64,000 nucleotides of DNA, taken from NCBI RefSeq assembly GCF_963678635.1, contig NC_087064.1, positions 84,191,847 through 84,255,846 on the forward strand, given 5' to 3'. A program made the position numbers and the translations under genes. Below the pieces are notes generated by a model that had not been told where the DNA came from, did not search any database, and worked only from the letters and a program-made list of their open reading frames with translations. Positions 1 through 11,200 of the stretch are shown here, in pieces. Source of the stretch: Symsagittifera roscoffensis. Lineage: Eukaryota > Xenacoelomorpha > Acoela > Convolutidae. Numbering within the stretch: position 1 is the stretch's first letter; each line of letters starts with the position of its first letter.

Positions 1-1693
1 ACCATTTTTGGGCTCAGCCATCGAGTGTGGTTTGCATCAGTGCTGTGCGATGTGAACCCATTTTTGATGAAGTGGTGTGTTTATAGGTTTCGGGCCTTTG
101 TTTAGGATTAGGTTAGATTTAACAGCACTTCTAGTCGTCTTCTACTGAGTATCCAGAATCTGTTGTCGTTGAAAAGATTGTTGTTGTAATTGCCTTGGTT
201 GTTGAGAGTTTATGTAAGGTTCGAAAATCTCTGGTTGAAAATTATCAACTGGTTGAACTATAGTATTCCAGTGGTTTTTTGTTAATTGCTTTGTATTGTT
301 GTTGGTTTTGATGAAAGTAATCTTTATCTTCAGAGGTGTCTGCTTGGTTTCTAATGAATTGCTTGTTTTTCGGGTTGAGTTTTTATTCTGTTGAAAAAAT
401 GGATAGTTTTCAGTTCAATCTGTCTGAAGTTTTTTTGTCACTAAAAGTTACACATTGGGTTATTGGTTTTGGTGCCTGTTGGATATAATTGTGTTTTTGA
501 AATTGATTTTGTGTTGTATAGAGGGGTCGTGCTATTGGATAACTAATGTTATTATTTGCGAAAAAATCATAACTATGTCTTGCGAAGGTATTTCAAATTG
601 AGTGTCCTTATTGTCATTATCGCTTTTTAGTTATTGGTCTATTTGTTTGTTAATCCATATGTAAATATTTTGGGACGACTGATGAATTGACTGTTGATTG
701 TAAGGTAACTGGTGGAAAAGGAGTTTTATTTTTTGTGTGGTGGTGTAAGTGTTGGATGAATAGGAGAGATAGTTTGTTGTGTTCTTATAGGTTGTGTTTC
801 AACTAGTTCTTCGCTTTAAAAATGTGATGGAGTTTGCATATCTTTTTGTGTAAAATTTTTGGTACCGTTAAGGGTTTCCTGTGTATTGAGAAATGTTTAA
901 ATTAAACTTTTTTGCTTGTCCTTTGAATAAATTTTGCGTTATAATTTAAGGTTGTGGTGTCAGTTGTTAAAGGAGCTACTCTTAGATAATCTCTGTGTAC
1001 GGATATACTTATAAATGCAGCACTTGAAATATCATTTACGATGTTAAAAAATAATACAGGGTCCTATACATAATCTGTATTGTCTGCTAATATTGTTTCA
1101 TCAATTGTCTGCAAATTTTTTTTCATCAATTGTCTGCTAATATTGTTTCATTTTTAATATATATAAGTTTGCTAAGTTGAATTTATTCTGCTTTGATACA
1201 AATTATTGTAATTGTGTTAGTTATGGATCATGATTGGTTGTTTCTAAGTTTTTCACAGAGATAGTTTATCAAAAAAAAAGTTTAAAAAATACTTGTTGTG
1301 AACTGGTTCCACCCATCCGGTGTTTAGAAATTTTTTAAGGTTATTTTAAAGAATCGCTCACCCCAGAGCTACTCCTAGTAAAAATTGAGCGTTGAGGGTT
1401 GAGATTTTAGCACATGGTAGGCATATGTACCAGAAGCGACGTTGTTCTGGTGGGTGAAGCCAGAGGAGTGTTTTACCGTCTCTTTGTTCTGGGATTGTTT
1501 CATTTGTTGATTGTTAGATTTTACTTGATTTTTTTGTCGTTGGTGTTTTGGTGTACTACTTCTGTAGTTTTGATTTTGTCGACTTGAATATTGTGAGTTG
1601 TTTGGATACGTAGACTGAGAAAAGTTTCTTGATCTGCTTTGATCTGAGTTGCTGTTTGTATTTCTAGAATTATCACGGGATCTAGTTTTATAA

Positions 1694-2236
1694 TTAATTA
1701 TTATGCGGTCTATTGTCAGAATAGTTTTGTGAGTTATTGTAAGAGTAGTATCTATTTCGATTGCGGTCGTTTGTAGAAGTTCTTGAGCGGTCCTTGGGAT
1801 AGTTTTTACTCCAACGGTTTGAATATGAGCAATTTTTATTATAAATTGAGTAATTACTTCTTTTAGAGTTCGATCTAGAGTAATTATTTCTGTACTCATC
1901 CTTTTGACTATTTGATCTACTATATCGATTTTGTGAACAGTTTTGTGAATATCGTCGATCTAGTGGTCTTCCGCGAAAATTTTTAGAGCAGGGGGATTTT
2001 GATCTTTTAATATTATAGCTATTTGGGAGTGGGTTTCCTGAGCTTTTATTACTATGCAGGCCTTTGTTCAGAAAACTCTGGTCTTTTATCATGTATTTGT
2101 AAAAAGGTATGTTTAGTTCTCTGTTTTTTGGTGGTCTATTTAAATTATCTTGTTGTTTGTGTCTACATTCAGCAATGCTATGTCCGAATCTGCGACAATA
2201 GTTACACCATTTTTGAATGAAGGCTTGCCCTCAAAA
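1694..2236 (-). pseudogene. gag nucleocapsid remnant, array copy 1
   Basis: Open minus-strand frame starting just after a stop. It contains a retroviral-type zinc knuckle WCNYCRRFGHSIAEC (C-x2-C-x4-H-x4-C) and then a long basic tail rich in Arg, Ser, Asn and Tyr. A second frame (1375-1899) continues the basic gag-like tail in another phase. The upstream gag-like sequence (about 2240-2400 and 2503-2688) is in other frames with stops, so the gene is broken. The family is likely an LTR retrotransposon gag, probably Ty3/gypsy-like; the assignment beyond 'gag with CCHC knuckle' is inference. Confidence 0.6.
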
Positions 2237-4406
2237 TTTGGATTCTTTTCATAGACATTCAGGATTTCAGTAATTTTTTCTGCTAATTCGTTGTCGAAGT
2301 CATGAATTTTGTCTAAATGGGAAGTAGTTGTTTGAACATTTTCTATTTTTGTAGCTTTAAATTTTCTTTTTCTTGTAGTTTCCTGATGATTTCAACTTGT
2401 TCTAACTTGTCTACTAGTTTTTCGAAATCTATTTAAGATTCTCGGATTTATGATGCTTGTGATTCTTTTTATTAATTGTGGTGCTAAGGTCATCATTAAA
2501 ATTTATCTCACTTTCATATTTTTGTAATCATAAGGATTGAAAGAATAAGTTTTGCGTACTAGGGTTTTGTTTCTTACTGCGACTTGTTTTATGGTTTCAA
2601 TCGGAAGTCTACAACTTTCGTTGCACAAAACTTTTTGATGTTGTTTATTTCGTTCAGAGTCAAATGTTTTTGAATAACGTTGAGTCAATAAATTTCAATC
2701 GGATTTAACTTCTAGTGGTGTTACTGAAAACCATTTTCGGGCTCCGCCATCGAGTGTGGTTTGCATCAGTGCTGTGCGATGTGAACCCATTTTTGATGAA
2801 GTGGTGTGTTTATAGGTTTCGGGCCTTTGTTTAGGATTAGGTTAGATTTAACAGCACTTCTAGTCGTCTTCTACTGAGTATCCAGAATGTGTTGTCGTTG
2901 AAAAGATTGTTGTTGTAATTGCCTTGGTTGTTGAGAGTTTATGTAAGGTTCGAAAATCTCTGGTTGAAAATTATCAACTGGTTGAACTATAGTATTCCAG
3001 TGATTTTTTGTTAATTGCTTTGTATTGTTGTTGGTTTTGATGAAAGTAATCTTCATCTTCAGAGGTGTCTGCTTGGTTTCTAATGAATTGCTTGTTTTTC
3101 GGGTTGAGTTTTTATTTTGTTGAAAAAATGGATAGTTTTCAGTTCAATCTGTCTGAAGTTTTTTTGTCACTAAAAGTTACACATTGGGTTATTGGTTTTG
3201 GTGCCTGTTGGATATAATTGTGTTTTTGAAAATGATTTTGTGTTGTATAGAGGGGTCGTGCTATTGGATAACTAATGTTATTATTTGCGAAAAAATCATA
3301 ACTATGTCTTGCGAAGGTATTTCAAATTGAGTGTCCTTATTGTCATTATCGCTTTTTAGTTATTGGTCTATTTGTTTGTTAATCCATATGTAAATATTTT
3401 GGGACTGTTGATTGTAAGGTCACTGATGGAAAAGGAGTTTTATTTTTTGTGTGGTGGTGTAAGTGTTGGATGAATAGGAGAGATAGTTTGTTGTGTTCTT
3501 ATAGGTTGTGTTTCAACTAGTTCTTCGCTTTAAAAATGTGATGGAGTTTGCATATCTTTTTGTGTAAAATTTTTGGTACCGTTAAGGGTTTCCTGTGTAT
3601 TGAGAAATGTTGAATTTAAACTTTTTTGCTTGTCCTTTGAATAAATTTTGCGTTATAATTTAAGGTTGTGGTGTCAGTTGTTAAAGGAGCTACTCTTAGA
3701 TAATCTCTGTGTACGGATATACTTATAAATGCAGCACTTGAAATATGATTTACGAAGTTAAAAAAAATACAGGGTCCTATACATAATCTGTATTGTCTGC
3801 TAATATTGTTTCATCAATTGTCTGCAAATTTTTTTTCATCAATTGTCTGCTAATATTGTTTCATTTTTAATATATATAAGTTTGCTAAGTTGAATTTATT
3901 CTGCTTTGATACAAATTATTGTAATTGTGTTAGTTATGGATCATGATTGGTTGTTTCTAAGTTTTTCACAGAGATAGTTTATCAAAAAAAAATTTTAAAA
4001 AATACTTGTTTTGAACTGGTTCCACCCATCCGGTGTTTAGAAATTTTTTAAGGTTATTTTAAAGAGTCGCTCACCCCAGAGCTACTCCTAGTAAAAATTG
4101 AGCGTTGAGGGTTGGGATTTTAGCACATGGTAGGCATATGTACCAGAAGCGACGTTGTTCTGGTGGGTGAAGCCAGAGGAGTGTTTTACCGTCTCTTTGT
4201 TCTGGGATTGTTTCATTTGTTGATTGTTAGATTTTACTTGATTTTTTTGTCGTTGGTGTTTTGGTGTACTACTTCTGTAGTTTTGATTTTGTCGACTTGA
4301 ATATTGTGAGTTGTTTCGATACGTAGACTGAGAAAATTTTCTTGATCTGCTTTGATCTGAGTTGCTGTTTGTATTTTTAGAATTATCACGGGATCTAGTT
4401 TTATAA

Positions 4407-4949
4407 TTAATTATTGTGCGGTCTATTGTCAGAATAGTTTTGTGAGTTATTGTAAGAGTAGTATCTATTTCGATTGCGGTCGTTTGTAGAAGTTCTTGAG
4501 CGGTCCTTGGGATAGTTTTTACTCCAACGGCTTGAATATGAGCAATTTTTATTATAAATTGAGTAATTATTTCTTTTAGAGTTCGATCTAGAGTAATTAT
4601 TTCTGTACTGATCCTTTTGACTATTTGATCTACTATATCGATTTTGTGAACAGTTTTGTGAATATCGTCGATCTAGTGGTCTTCCGCGAAAATTTTTAGA
4701 GCAGGGGGATTTTGATCTTTTAATATTATAGCTATTTGGGAGTGGGTTTCCTGAGCTTTTATTACTATGCAGGCCTTTGTTCAGAAAACTCTGGTCTTTT
4801 ATCATGTATTGGTAAAAAGGTATGTTTAGTTCTCTGTTTTTTGGTGGTCTATTTAAATTATCTTGTTGTTTGTGTCTACATTCAGCAATGCTATGTCCGA
4901 ATCTGCGACAATAGTTACACCATTTTTGAATGAAGGCTTGCCCTCAAAA
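4407..4949 (-). pseudogene. gag nucleocapsid remnant, array copy 2
   Basis: Second copy of the frame at 1694-2236, with the same C-x2-C-x4-H-x4-C knuckle and Arg/Ser/Asn-rich tail and only a handful of amino-acid differences. The second-phase tail frame that is open in copy 1 has no equally long counterpart here. The shared break upstream of the knuckle shows that the gag was already damaged before the units were duplicated. Confidence 0.6.
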
Positions 4950-5950
4950 TTTGGATTCTTTTCATAGACGTTCAGGATTTCAGTAATTTTTTCTGCTAAT
5001 TCGTTGTCGAAGTCATGAATTTTGTCTAAATGGGAAGTAGTTGTTTGAACATTTTCTATTATGGTAGCTTTAAATTTTCTTTTTCTTGTAGTTTCCTGAT
5101 GATTTCAACTTGTTCTAACTTGTCTACTAGTTTTTCGAAATCTATTTAAGATTCTCGGATTTATGATGCTTGTGATTCTTTTTATTAATTGTGGTGCTAA
5201 GGTCATCATTAGAATTTATCTCACTTTCATATTTTTGTAATCATAAGGATTGAAAGAATAAGTTTTGCGTACTAGGGTTTTGTTTCTTACTGCGATTTGT
5301 TTTATGGTTTCAATCGGAAGTCTACAACTTTCGTTGCACAAAACGTTTTGATGTTGTTTATTTCGTTCAGAGTCAAATGTTTTTGAATAACGTTGAGTCA
5401 ATAAATTTCAATCGGATTTAACTTCTAGTGGTGTTACTGAAAACCATTTTCGGGCTCCGCCATCGAGTGTGGTTTGCATCAGTGCTGTGCGATGTGAACC
5501 CATTTTTGATGAAGTGGTGTGTTTATAGGTTTCGGGCCTTTGTTTAGGATTAGGTTAGATTTAACAGCACTTCTAGTCGTCTTCTACTGAGTATCCAGAA
5601 TGTGTTGTTGTTGAAAAGATTGTTGTTGTAATTGCCTTGGTTGTTGAGAGTTTATGTAAGGTTCGAAAATCTCTGGTTGAAAATTATCAACTGGTTGAAC
5701 TATAGTATTCCAGTGACTTTTTGTTAATTGCTTTGTATTGTTGTTGGTTTTGATGAAAGTAATCTTCATCTTCAGAGGTGTCTGCTTGGTTTCTAATGAA
5801 TTGCTTGTTTTTCGGGTTGAGTTTTTATTTTGTTGAAAAAATGGATAGTTTTCAGTTCAATCTGTCTGAAGTTTTTTTGTCACTAAAGGTTACACATTGG
5901 GTTATTGGTTTTGGTGCCTGTTGGATATAATTGTGTTTTTGAAAATGATT

Positions 5951-6150
5951 NNNNNNNNNNNNNNNNNNNNNNNNNNNNNNNNNNNNNNNNNNNNNNNNNN
6001 NNNNNNNNNNNNNNNNNNNNNNNNNNNNNNNNNNNNNNNNNNNNNNNNNNNNNNNNNNNNNNNNNNNNNNNNNNNNNNNNNNNNNNNNNNNNNNNNNNNN
6101 NNNNNNNNNNNNNNNNNNNNNNNNNNNNNNNNNNNNNNNNNNNNNNNNNN
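5951..6150. other. Assembly gap (200 N)
   Basis: Exactly 200 undetermined bases interrupt the third tandem unit. The sequence after the gap (from 6151) does not resume the unit at the expected place, so an unknown number of copies may be missing. Confidence 0.99.
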
Positions 6151-6680
6151 TTAGCCAAAAACAATTCATCAGGTGGACCCAAGTAACAAAACAACAAACA
6201 ATGGCTGAATATCAAACAACTTAGTGTAAACAGTTTCGAAAACCATCTCTCAATTTTAAACTTTTGCCATTTCGTCTGTCTAAATAAAAGTTAAATTCGC
6301 ATTATGTGAATTACAATATTTATAAAGCATTAAGACAATTATTCAAAAATTCAAATTGAGTAATTAGCAAAACAAACAACTGAATAACTCTATACACATA
6401 ACCAAAAATGGAAGCTACACATATTTACATGATGATAATTTATAATCCTTATTGCACCATATGAGAAGAGAAATACAAGCATTTCCTGTGCAGCAACATA
6501 GTCCTCTTCCTTAGAACACTTGACACGATCACTTGAAAATGTACTAACACTAGCCAGCAGTAAAGCAGCTACAGATGGTATTAAATTGTCGATGCTGTGC
6601 CTTGAAAAAAAACCAAAAGAGCACTTTTATTTGCGGGCTGGAAAACAGAAGTTTGCATAACGAACTTAAAAAAAGAAAGG
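6151..6680. other. Intergenic, nothing recognised
   Basis: AT-rich sequence between the gap and the first dispersed repeat. I see no long open frame, splice-supported exon or recognised repeat. Confidence 0.5.
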
Positions 6681-6688
6681 GCCGAAAG

Positions 6689-7530
6689 ACAGTTGGAAAA
6701 GAGTCATGAACGCCAGGAACTAGAGAAAAAATTATGACTTGTTTTTTTTTGAAAAAAAACTTTAACTTGAAAACTTCAAAAAAAAACTTTCAAGCTCTTT
6801 GAGTTTCAAGAATAATTGATGATTTATCTTTTTTCAATAAAATTAACCAATTTGAGAAAAAACGGATCAATAGGTTATGAGTTATTGCTAGAGGTATCAT
6901 ACTCATAGAGTAATTTCAAATAAGGCACACCGTCTGTTCGTCACGCTATCTTATTTTCGGCAGGATATTCGTGCAACTTCTTAGTCTAATACCAATCTTA
7001 ATACTCTTATATCTCCTAGTCGCAATAGATCTAGTGTATAATGGTATTCGCGAGTTAGGTTTATGGAACTTGTTCCAAAGGAGAACAACTGTCTTCTAAG
7101 ATTTGTTCAAATTCTTCTGTTGCTGAAACTACAAAAAGTTTCAGCACTACAAATAATTGTCAGCGTTAGTTATGGATCATGATTGGTTAGAAAGGAATAT
7201 TTTATCGTGATAGTTTTATCAAGAATATAATTGGTTATAAATACTTGTTTTAAACTGGTTCCAGTTAGCTTTTTACTCCGCTGGGAAATCTGATAATTGA
7301 AATACCAATTCGAAACTAGACCTTTATTTGACCTTTGAGCTTTTGCTATTCAATAGTCGAGTTTGCCTTCCTTCCAACAAAAAAAAAGAAATGGATTTAA
7401 AAAGAAATCAAAAGTCCAACAGCAAAAAAAATCAAACTTTAGCGTGAACAAGCTTAATTAATTTTTCCTGAAAACAAAAACAAGGAAAAAATTCACCAAG
7501 ACCTATATAAGAGTATTCACTACTTTCATG
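6689..7530. repeat. Dispersed repeat family A, interrupted copy
   Basis: Family A is a ~450 bp repeat. It opens with cagttggaaaagagtcatga, passes through a segment like ttccgctgggaaatct and a block like gttcgatagtggagtttgc, and ends near cctatataagag. In this copy the two halves (6689-6873 and 7268-7530) are split by a 386 bp insertion read as a solo LTR. Other copies or parts lie near 19010, 22630, 33418, 34455, 36305, 38523, 40300, 52268, 60505 and 63275. Confidence 0.75.
6878..7263. mobile_element. Probable solo LTR inside a family A repeat
   Basis: The segment begins TG (tgagttattgctag) and ends CA (aaactggttcca). It is flanked by GTTA on both sides (6874-6877 and 7264-7267) and sits exactly where the family A consensus is interrupted. 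Its last ~110 bp match the array unit at about 1215-1306. It contains a TATA-like tataaatacttg near the right end. If it belongs to the array's family, its coding orientation would be minus. The internal region is absent, as expected after LTR-LTR recombination. Confidence 0.65.
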
Positions 7531-7739
7531 TTTATTAATTAATGCTGGAAATAAATTTTGAGATATAGTCTCAAATTTCAGAGCCCAGCAGATTAGCTTG
7601 TCATATAAATATTCTTATCCCAACTGGAACCACGCGGTTCAAATCAGTTGCCTGAGTGTGAAGCAACATTTCTCACACAGAGACAAAGCCTCCAGGAGCA
7701 TTAAAAAGCACAACAACTGACAAATTTTCAAGTAATATA

Positions 7740-8080
7740 TTGAAAGTAGTAAGCTGAAGACAACCACGCTAACTTTGCATGCAATCAATTAGTGTATTAA
7801 GCTAAATTGCGTTAGCATTTCAAAAAACTCGCGAGGTAATTCGAATTGGAAAATTTCTTAAATGATTTTTAAACAGCTTTATTAAAAACAGCTTTGTTCG
7901 GTTTCAATTGAAGAATCAAAAAAGCATCATCTGTGTTAGTTTATTGCTAATCAAATGTAACCTAATGCTAACCTACTAACTCATAAGTTCCACTAAAAAG
8001 TGGAACTTTTAATTGCAATTTTGGTTGAAAAAAAAAAAGATGCATCGTACTATCACACTACGCTAGGTTCGTGTAAACAC
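7740..8080. repeat. SINE family B fragment (tRNA-less end)
   Basis: Shares with other family B copies the ordered blocks gttcggtttcaattgaag, tttattgctaatcaaatg and gcatcgtactatcacacta. The tRNA-like head is missing. It overlaps the region just beyond the PCSK7 3' end. Confidence 0.6.
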
Positions 8081-8174
8081 AGTAAATTAACCAAAAAAGC
8101 AAAATTTTTCATTGCGGTCACAACAGCAGTTCTCCGCAAAGAGCTCAAAAGCTCCTATGTTAATAAAATGGCCT

Positions 8175-8180
8175 TTATTT
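8175..8180 (-). terminator. Putative poly(A) signal of PCSK7
   Basis: AATAAA on the minus strand, 88 bp beyond the PCSK7 stop codon at 8268. Confidence 0.5.
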
Positions 8181-8267
8181 TAAGATACTGCTATGAGACC
8201 TCGTTAAGAAAGGTTCTGCGAAGATGACAAGGCTACGTTTGATGTGCACAGTCAATTACATAAAAGG

Positions 8268-11200
8268 TTATGACGGTGAAAGTGGAAGGAGTTCTTCGTC
8301 ATTCACAACTTGAGATACTCTGTTGTTAAGTTTTCCTGCGCATAATCTATTACAACAAGACTTCACTGACGACAAACAATGCACTACCCTGTCTTCGCAT
8401 GCACCCCGCAACTTTTCTCCTTCCGACACTGCCGGTTCTGCTTGGTGGGGGAGGAGGGGTAGGTTTTCGTTCTCGTCTTCTTCGACACAGCAGCACATTG
8501 GAATGACCAGATCTTCTAGTATTATCCAGACACCCATAAGTCCAATGAACAGTTCAAGCAGGCAGAGTGTCTGAAACAGAGCAAACTTGGAACCGTTAAT
8601 ATTTAAAACTTCGATTGCAAGAACTATTGAGTAAAAACCGTTAATAATTCTGTTATGTTTAACATTTGAACAATACGCTTCACAATAAACCATCTCAAAA
8701 TTACTTGAGTGGCACGGAAAAAATAATCCGAAAAAATTGCGAAAACGGTTATAGAAATAAGTTCAATGTGACCTTAAGAACGTAATAAGGAATGAGATGT
8801 TCGTTGTGGCCGAAGTCAATCAGTCGCTGACTGCAGGTCAAGTTCATTGATAGCGTCTTCAGGTCATCAATGTCCAAACTCTGCGCTTCCTCCACCAATC
8901 TGAACATGCCACTCGTATTGCTTTAACGAATGAGTGAAACTCCACTAATTTGATGTATGACATTTTTCTGCGGAGGAACGAGTGAAAAAGAGCACCCTAG
9001 GCTTGCATTGGAGCAGTGCACAAGTTCGTCAATTAATCCGCGAGTACAATATTCAGTTGGTCAGTTAGGGCGAAAAATTGTACACTTAAAAGAACAAAGT
9101 TCGCGCTTTTCTGATTAGTTTAAAAAACAAACCTAAAAACATTTCATTTTGCAAAAAATCACAACTAACTTGATTCTCTTAGCAACTTCCTCGTGAGGCA
9201 GTGGTGACCCATGAAAAGTCAATCTCCAGTAATGCAGGACTGCACATGTTTTAGACTGTTCTCCATACTTATCCAGACAAGCACCATCAGATCCAAATCC
9301 CAGCGTCTCCTTTACAGTGGCAAGAAAATCTGATATGGATCCTTGTGAGATACGACCGTGTTTAGCGAACGGTTCAAGAGTTAGGGTAAGCTTCCACGCA
9401 CCCACGGGTGATTCGCCAAAGAAATGCAGAGAGTTGAAGTTGAACTGCAAAAGTTGCTCATCTCTGAAAACAAAACAAAACAAAACAAAAACTGAAATAC
9501 TTCTTTCGGGCATTAGAACTCAAAGCAAACTTGAAATCCTATAAATGGGTCTGAAGCTTAATGGCCTCTTTAATACGAAAAAGTACTCTTATTCAAGTTT
9601 TCTGTGCGATTTCACTTCAATAACAAACTGCTTTGTATATCAAAGCAAAGTTTGGAAATAATTAGAAAATGCACCAGAAAATCTTGAGCCAGGGACAAAA
9701 ATTTAGTCTTTTTCTTAAAACCAGCCTTTCAAAACAGACATCTGCTTACAAATCGTTCTTGCGAGTGGGTATTAGACGTGATTTGGAGCCTGCTGGGGAA
9801 GTCAGCACCCCTGAGATAGCGCCTCTCGCTGGAGCCCAGGCCTTGATAGTCAGGACGACCTGTTCTATAGTGTATAAGTAGAACTCACTCGCCGTTTCTT
9901 CAGTTACTAAACACAATGAGGGCCTATTACCTTCAATAACCCAGCACCTCATTCAATGATAAACTCGACCTTGATGCGCTTAGCTCAAGAGGAATAATAC
10001 TGAAACAATGTTTGAATAAATACAAGAACAACTTGTCAAGTAACGAAGCTGCACTTCAACGGAAGTTTGCTTATTTGATGCCCGAACTGTACTACTTTTA
10101 TAGGCTGACTGATTCGAATAGCAACTCGAATTTTTTCACAAAATTAACGAAAGGAGCGCTATTATCTTGCCAGAAAACTTTCAACGAACCGACGCTCTTA
10201 GAAATGCCCAAAACTGGCTGAATTTCACGCTTTTTTCATTCCAATTTTTAAACACAGGCGAAGCTGAGCTTCGCACCATTTGCAATACAAATCAAGAAAG
10301 CCGCTAAATCGAAAAAAGCAAAAATGTCGAAAAACTAGATCTATTCAAAAGAACAAGTCTAGTTTGAAACAAAAACATGCCAGGACAATAGAATGTGAAA
10401 TAAGTATTACGTTTCAAATGGCATAATTCCCAAATGGCATAAAAATGAAAAATTTCCCAAATAGCATAAATTTCATTCAACAGTTGCATTGAAAAAGTCG
10501 AGAGCAACTTTTTTGTGAAAAATGTGAGGAAATTAGTCAATTCAAATTTCGTTGACCTTTCATCTGGAAAAATTGTAGAATTTTTTTTATCAAAAGCGAA
10601 AAGCATAAGATTGCGGTTATTGATAAGCGTCTTGTGCTCAAACGCATAAAATTTGTTTGGAAGCAATTAATTCCAAATACTGTTCACATGCTTTCGTTTT
10701 TGGCAAAATATTAGAATTAGATACTGAGAGAAAACGTTTAAATTACAATGAAAACTTGAAATGTATGCCATTTGGGAAAAGTTTCTTTTTTATGCCATTT
10801 GGGAATTATGCCATTTGCGAAGTTACCGAAATAAGCATCGGAAGAAGGTTTAGCAAAAGTAACCAAGCCGAAAATACTTCAACAAGACTTAAGATTTTAG
10901 AGAAGTTGAAAAAATCCCCCTCGCCCTCAACACACACAAAACTTAACTTGCTCGTCAAATGAAGCACTATGAGGTCACTAAGCCGATATTATATAGGCCG
11001 AAACCTACTAACCTAATTTAAAAAAGTTGTATTAAAAACATTTAGGTCTTCAACCTCAAACCACACGCACATACTTTTCCCCTCGTCGAAAGTCGCAATA
11101 TTAGACCATTAGCCGATTTATTATACGCCGAAATCTATCAAGCGGTAAGAAAAGAAAAAGGGCTATGATGAACAACTATAATTTCTATTAAGGTTTTTAA

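Larger units (their letters stand above)
1..5950. repeat. Tandem array of a ~2.7 kb gag-bearing retroelement unit
   Basis: Three head-to-tail copies: 1-2729, 2730-5442 and 5443-5950, the last cut by the assembly gap. Each begins with near-identical sequence (accattttcgggctccgcc in copies 2 and 3) and differs by scattered substitutions and small indels, e.g. a short deletion near 3404 relative to copy 1. On the minus strand each full copy encodes gag-like fragments broken by stops and frameshifts, but no protease, RT or integrase. About 110 bp of each unit (around 1215-1320 and 3925-4035) matches the 3' part of the probable solo LTR at 6878-7263. The unit may therefore be LTR plus gag, multiplied by unequal recombination. 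The number of copies beyond the gap is unknown. Confidence 0.9.

Noticed and set aside
2023-2220. Plus-strand open frame in the tandem unit (and its copy at 4736-4933)
   Set aside because: It is the complement of the zinc-knuckle gag frame; the minus-strand reading explains the conservation.
10657-10962. Plus-strand frame of 101 codons in a PCSK7 intron
   Set aside because: Lies over the inverted repeat and a SINE; composition and repetition explain it.
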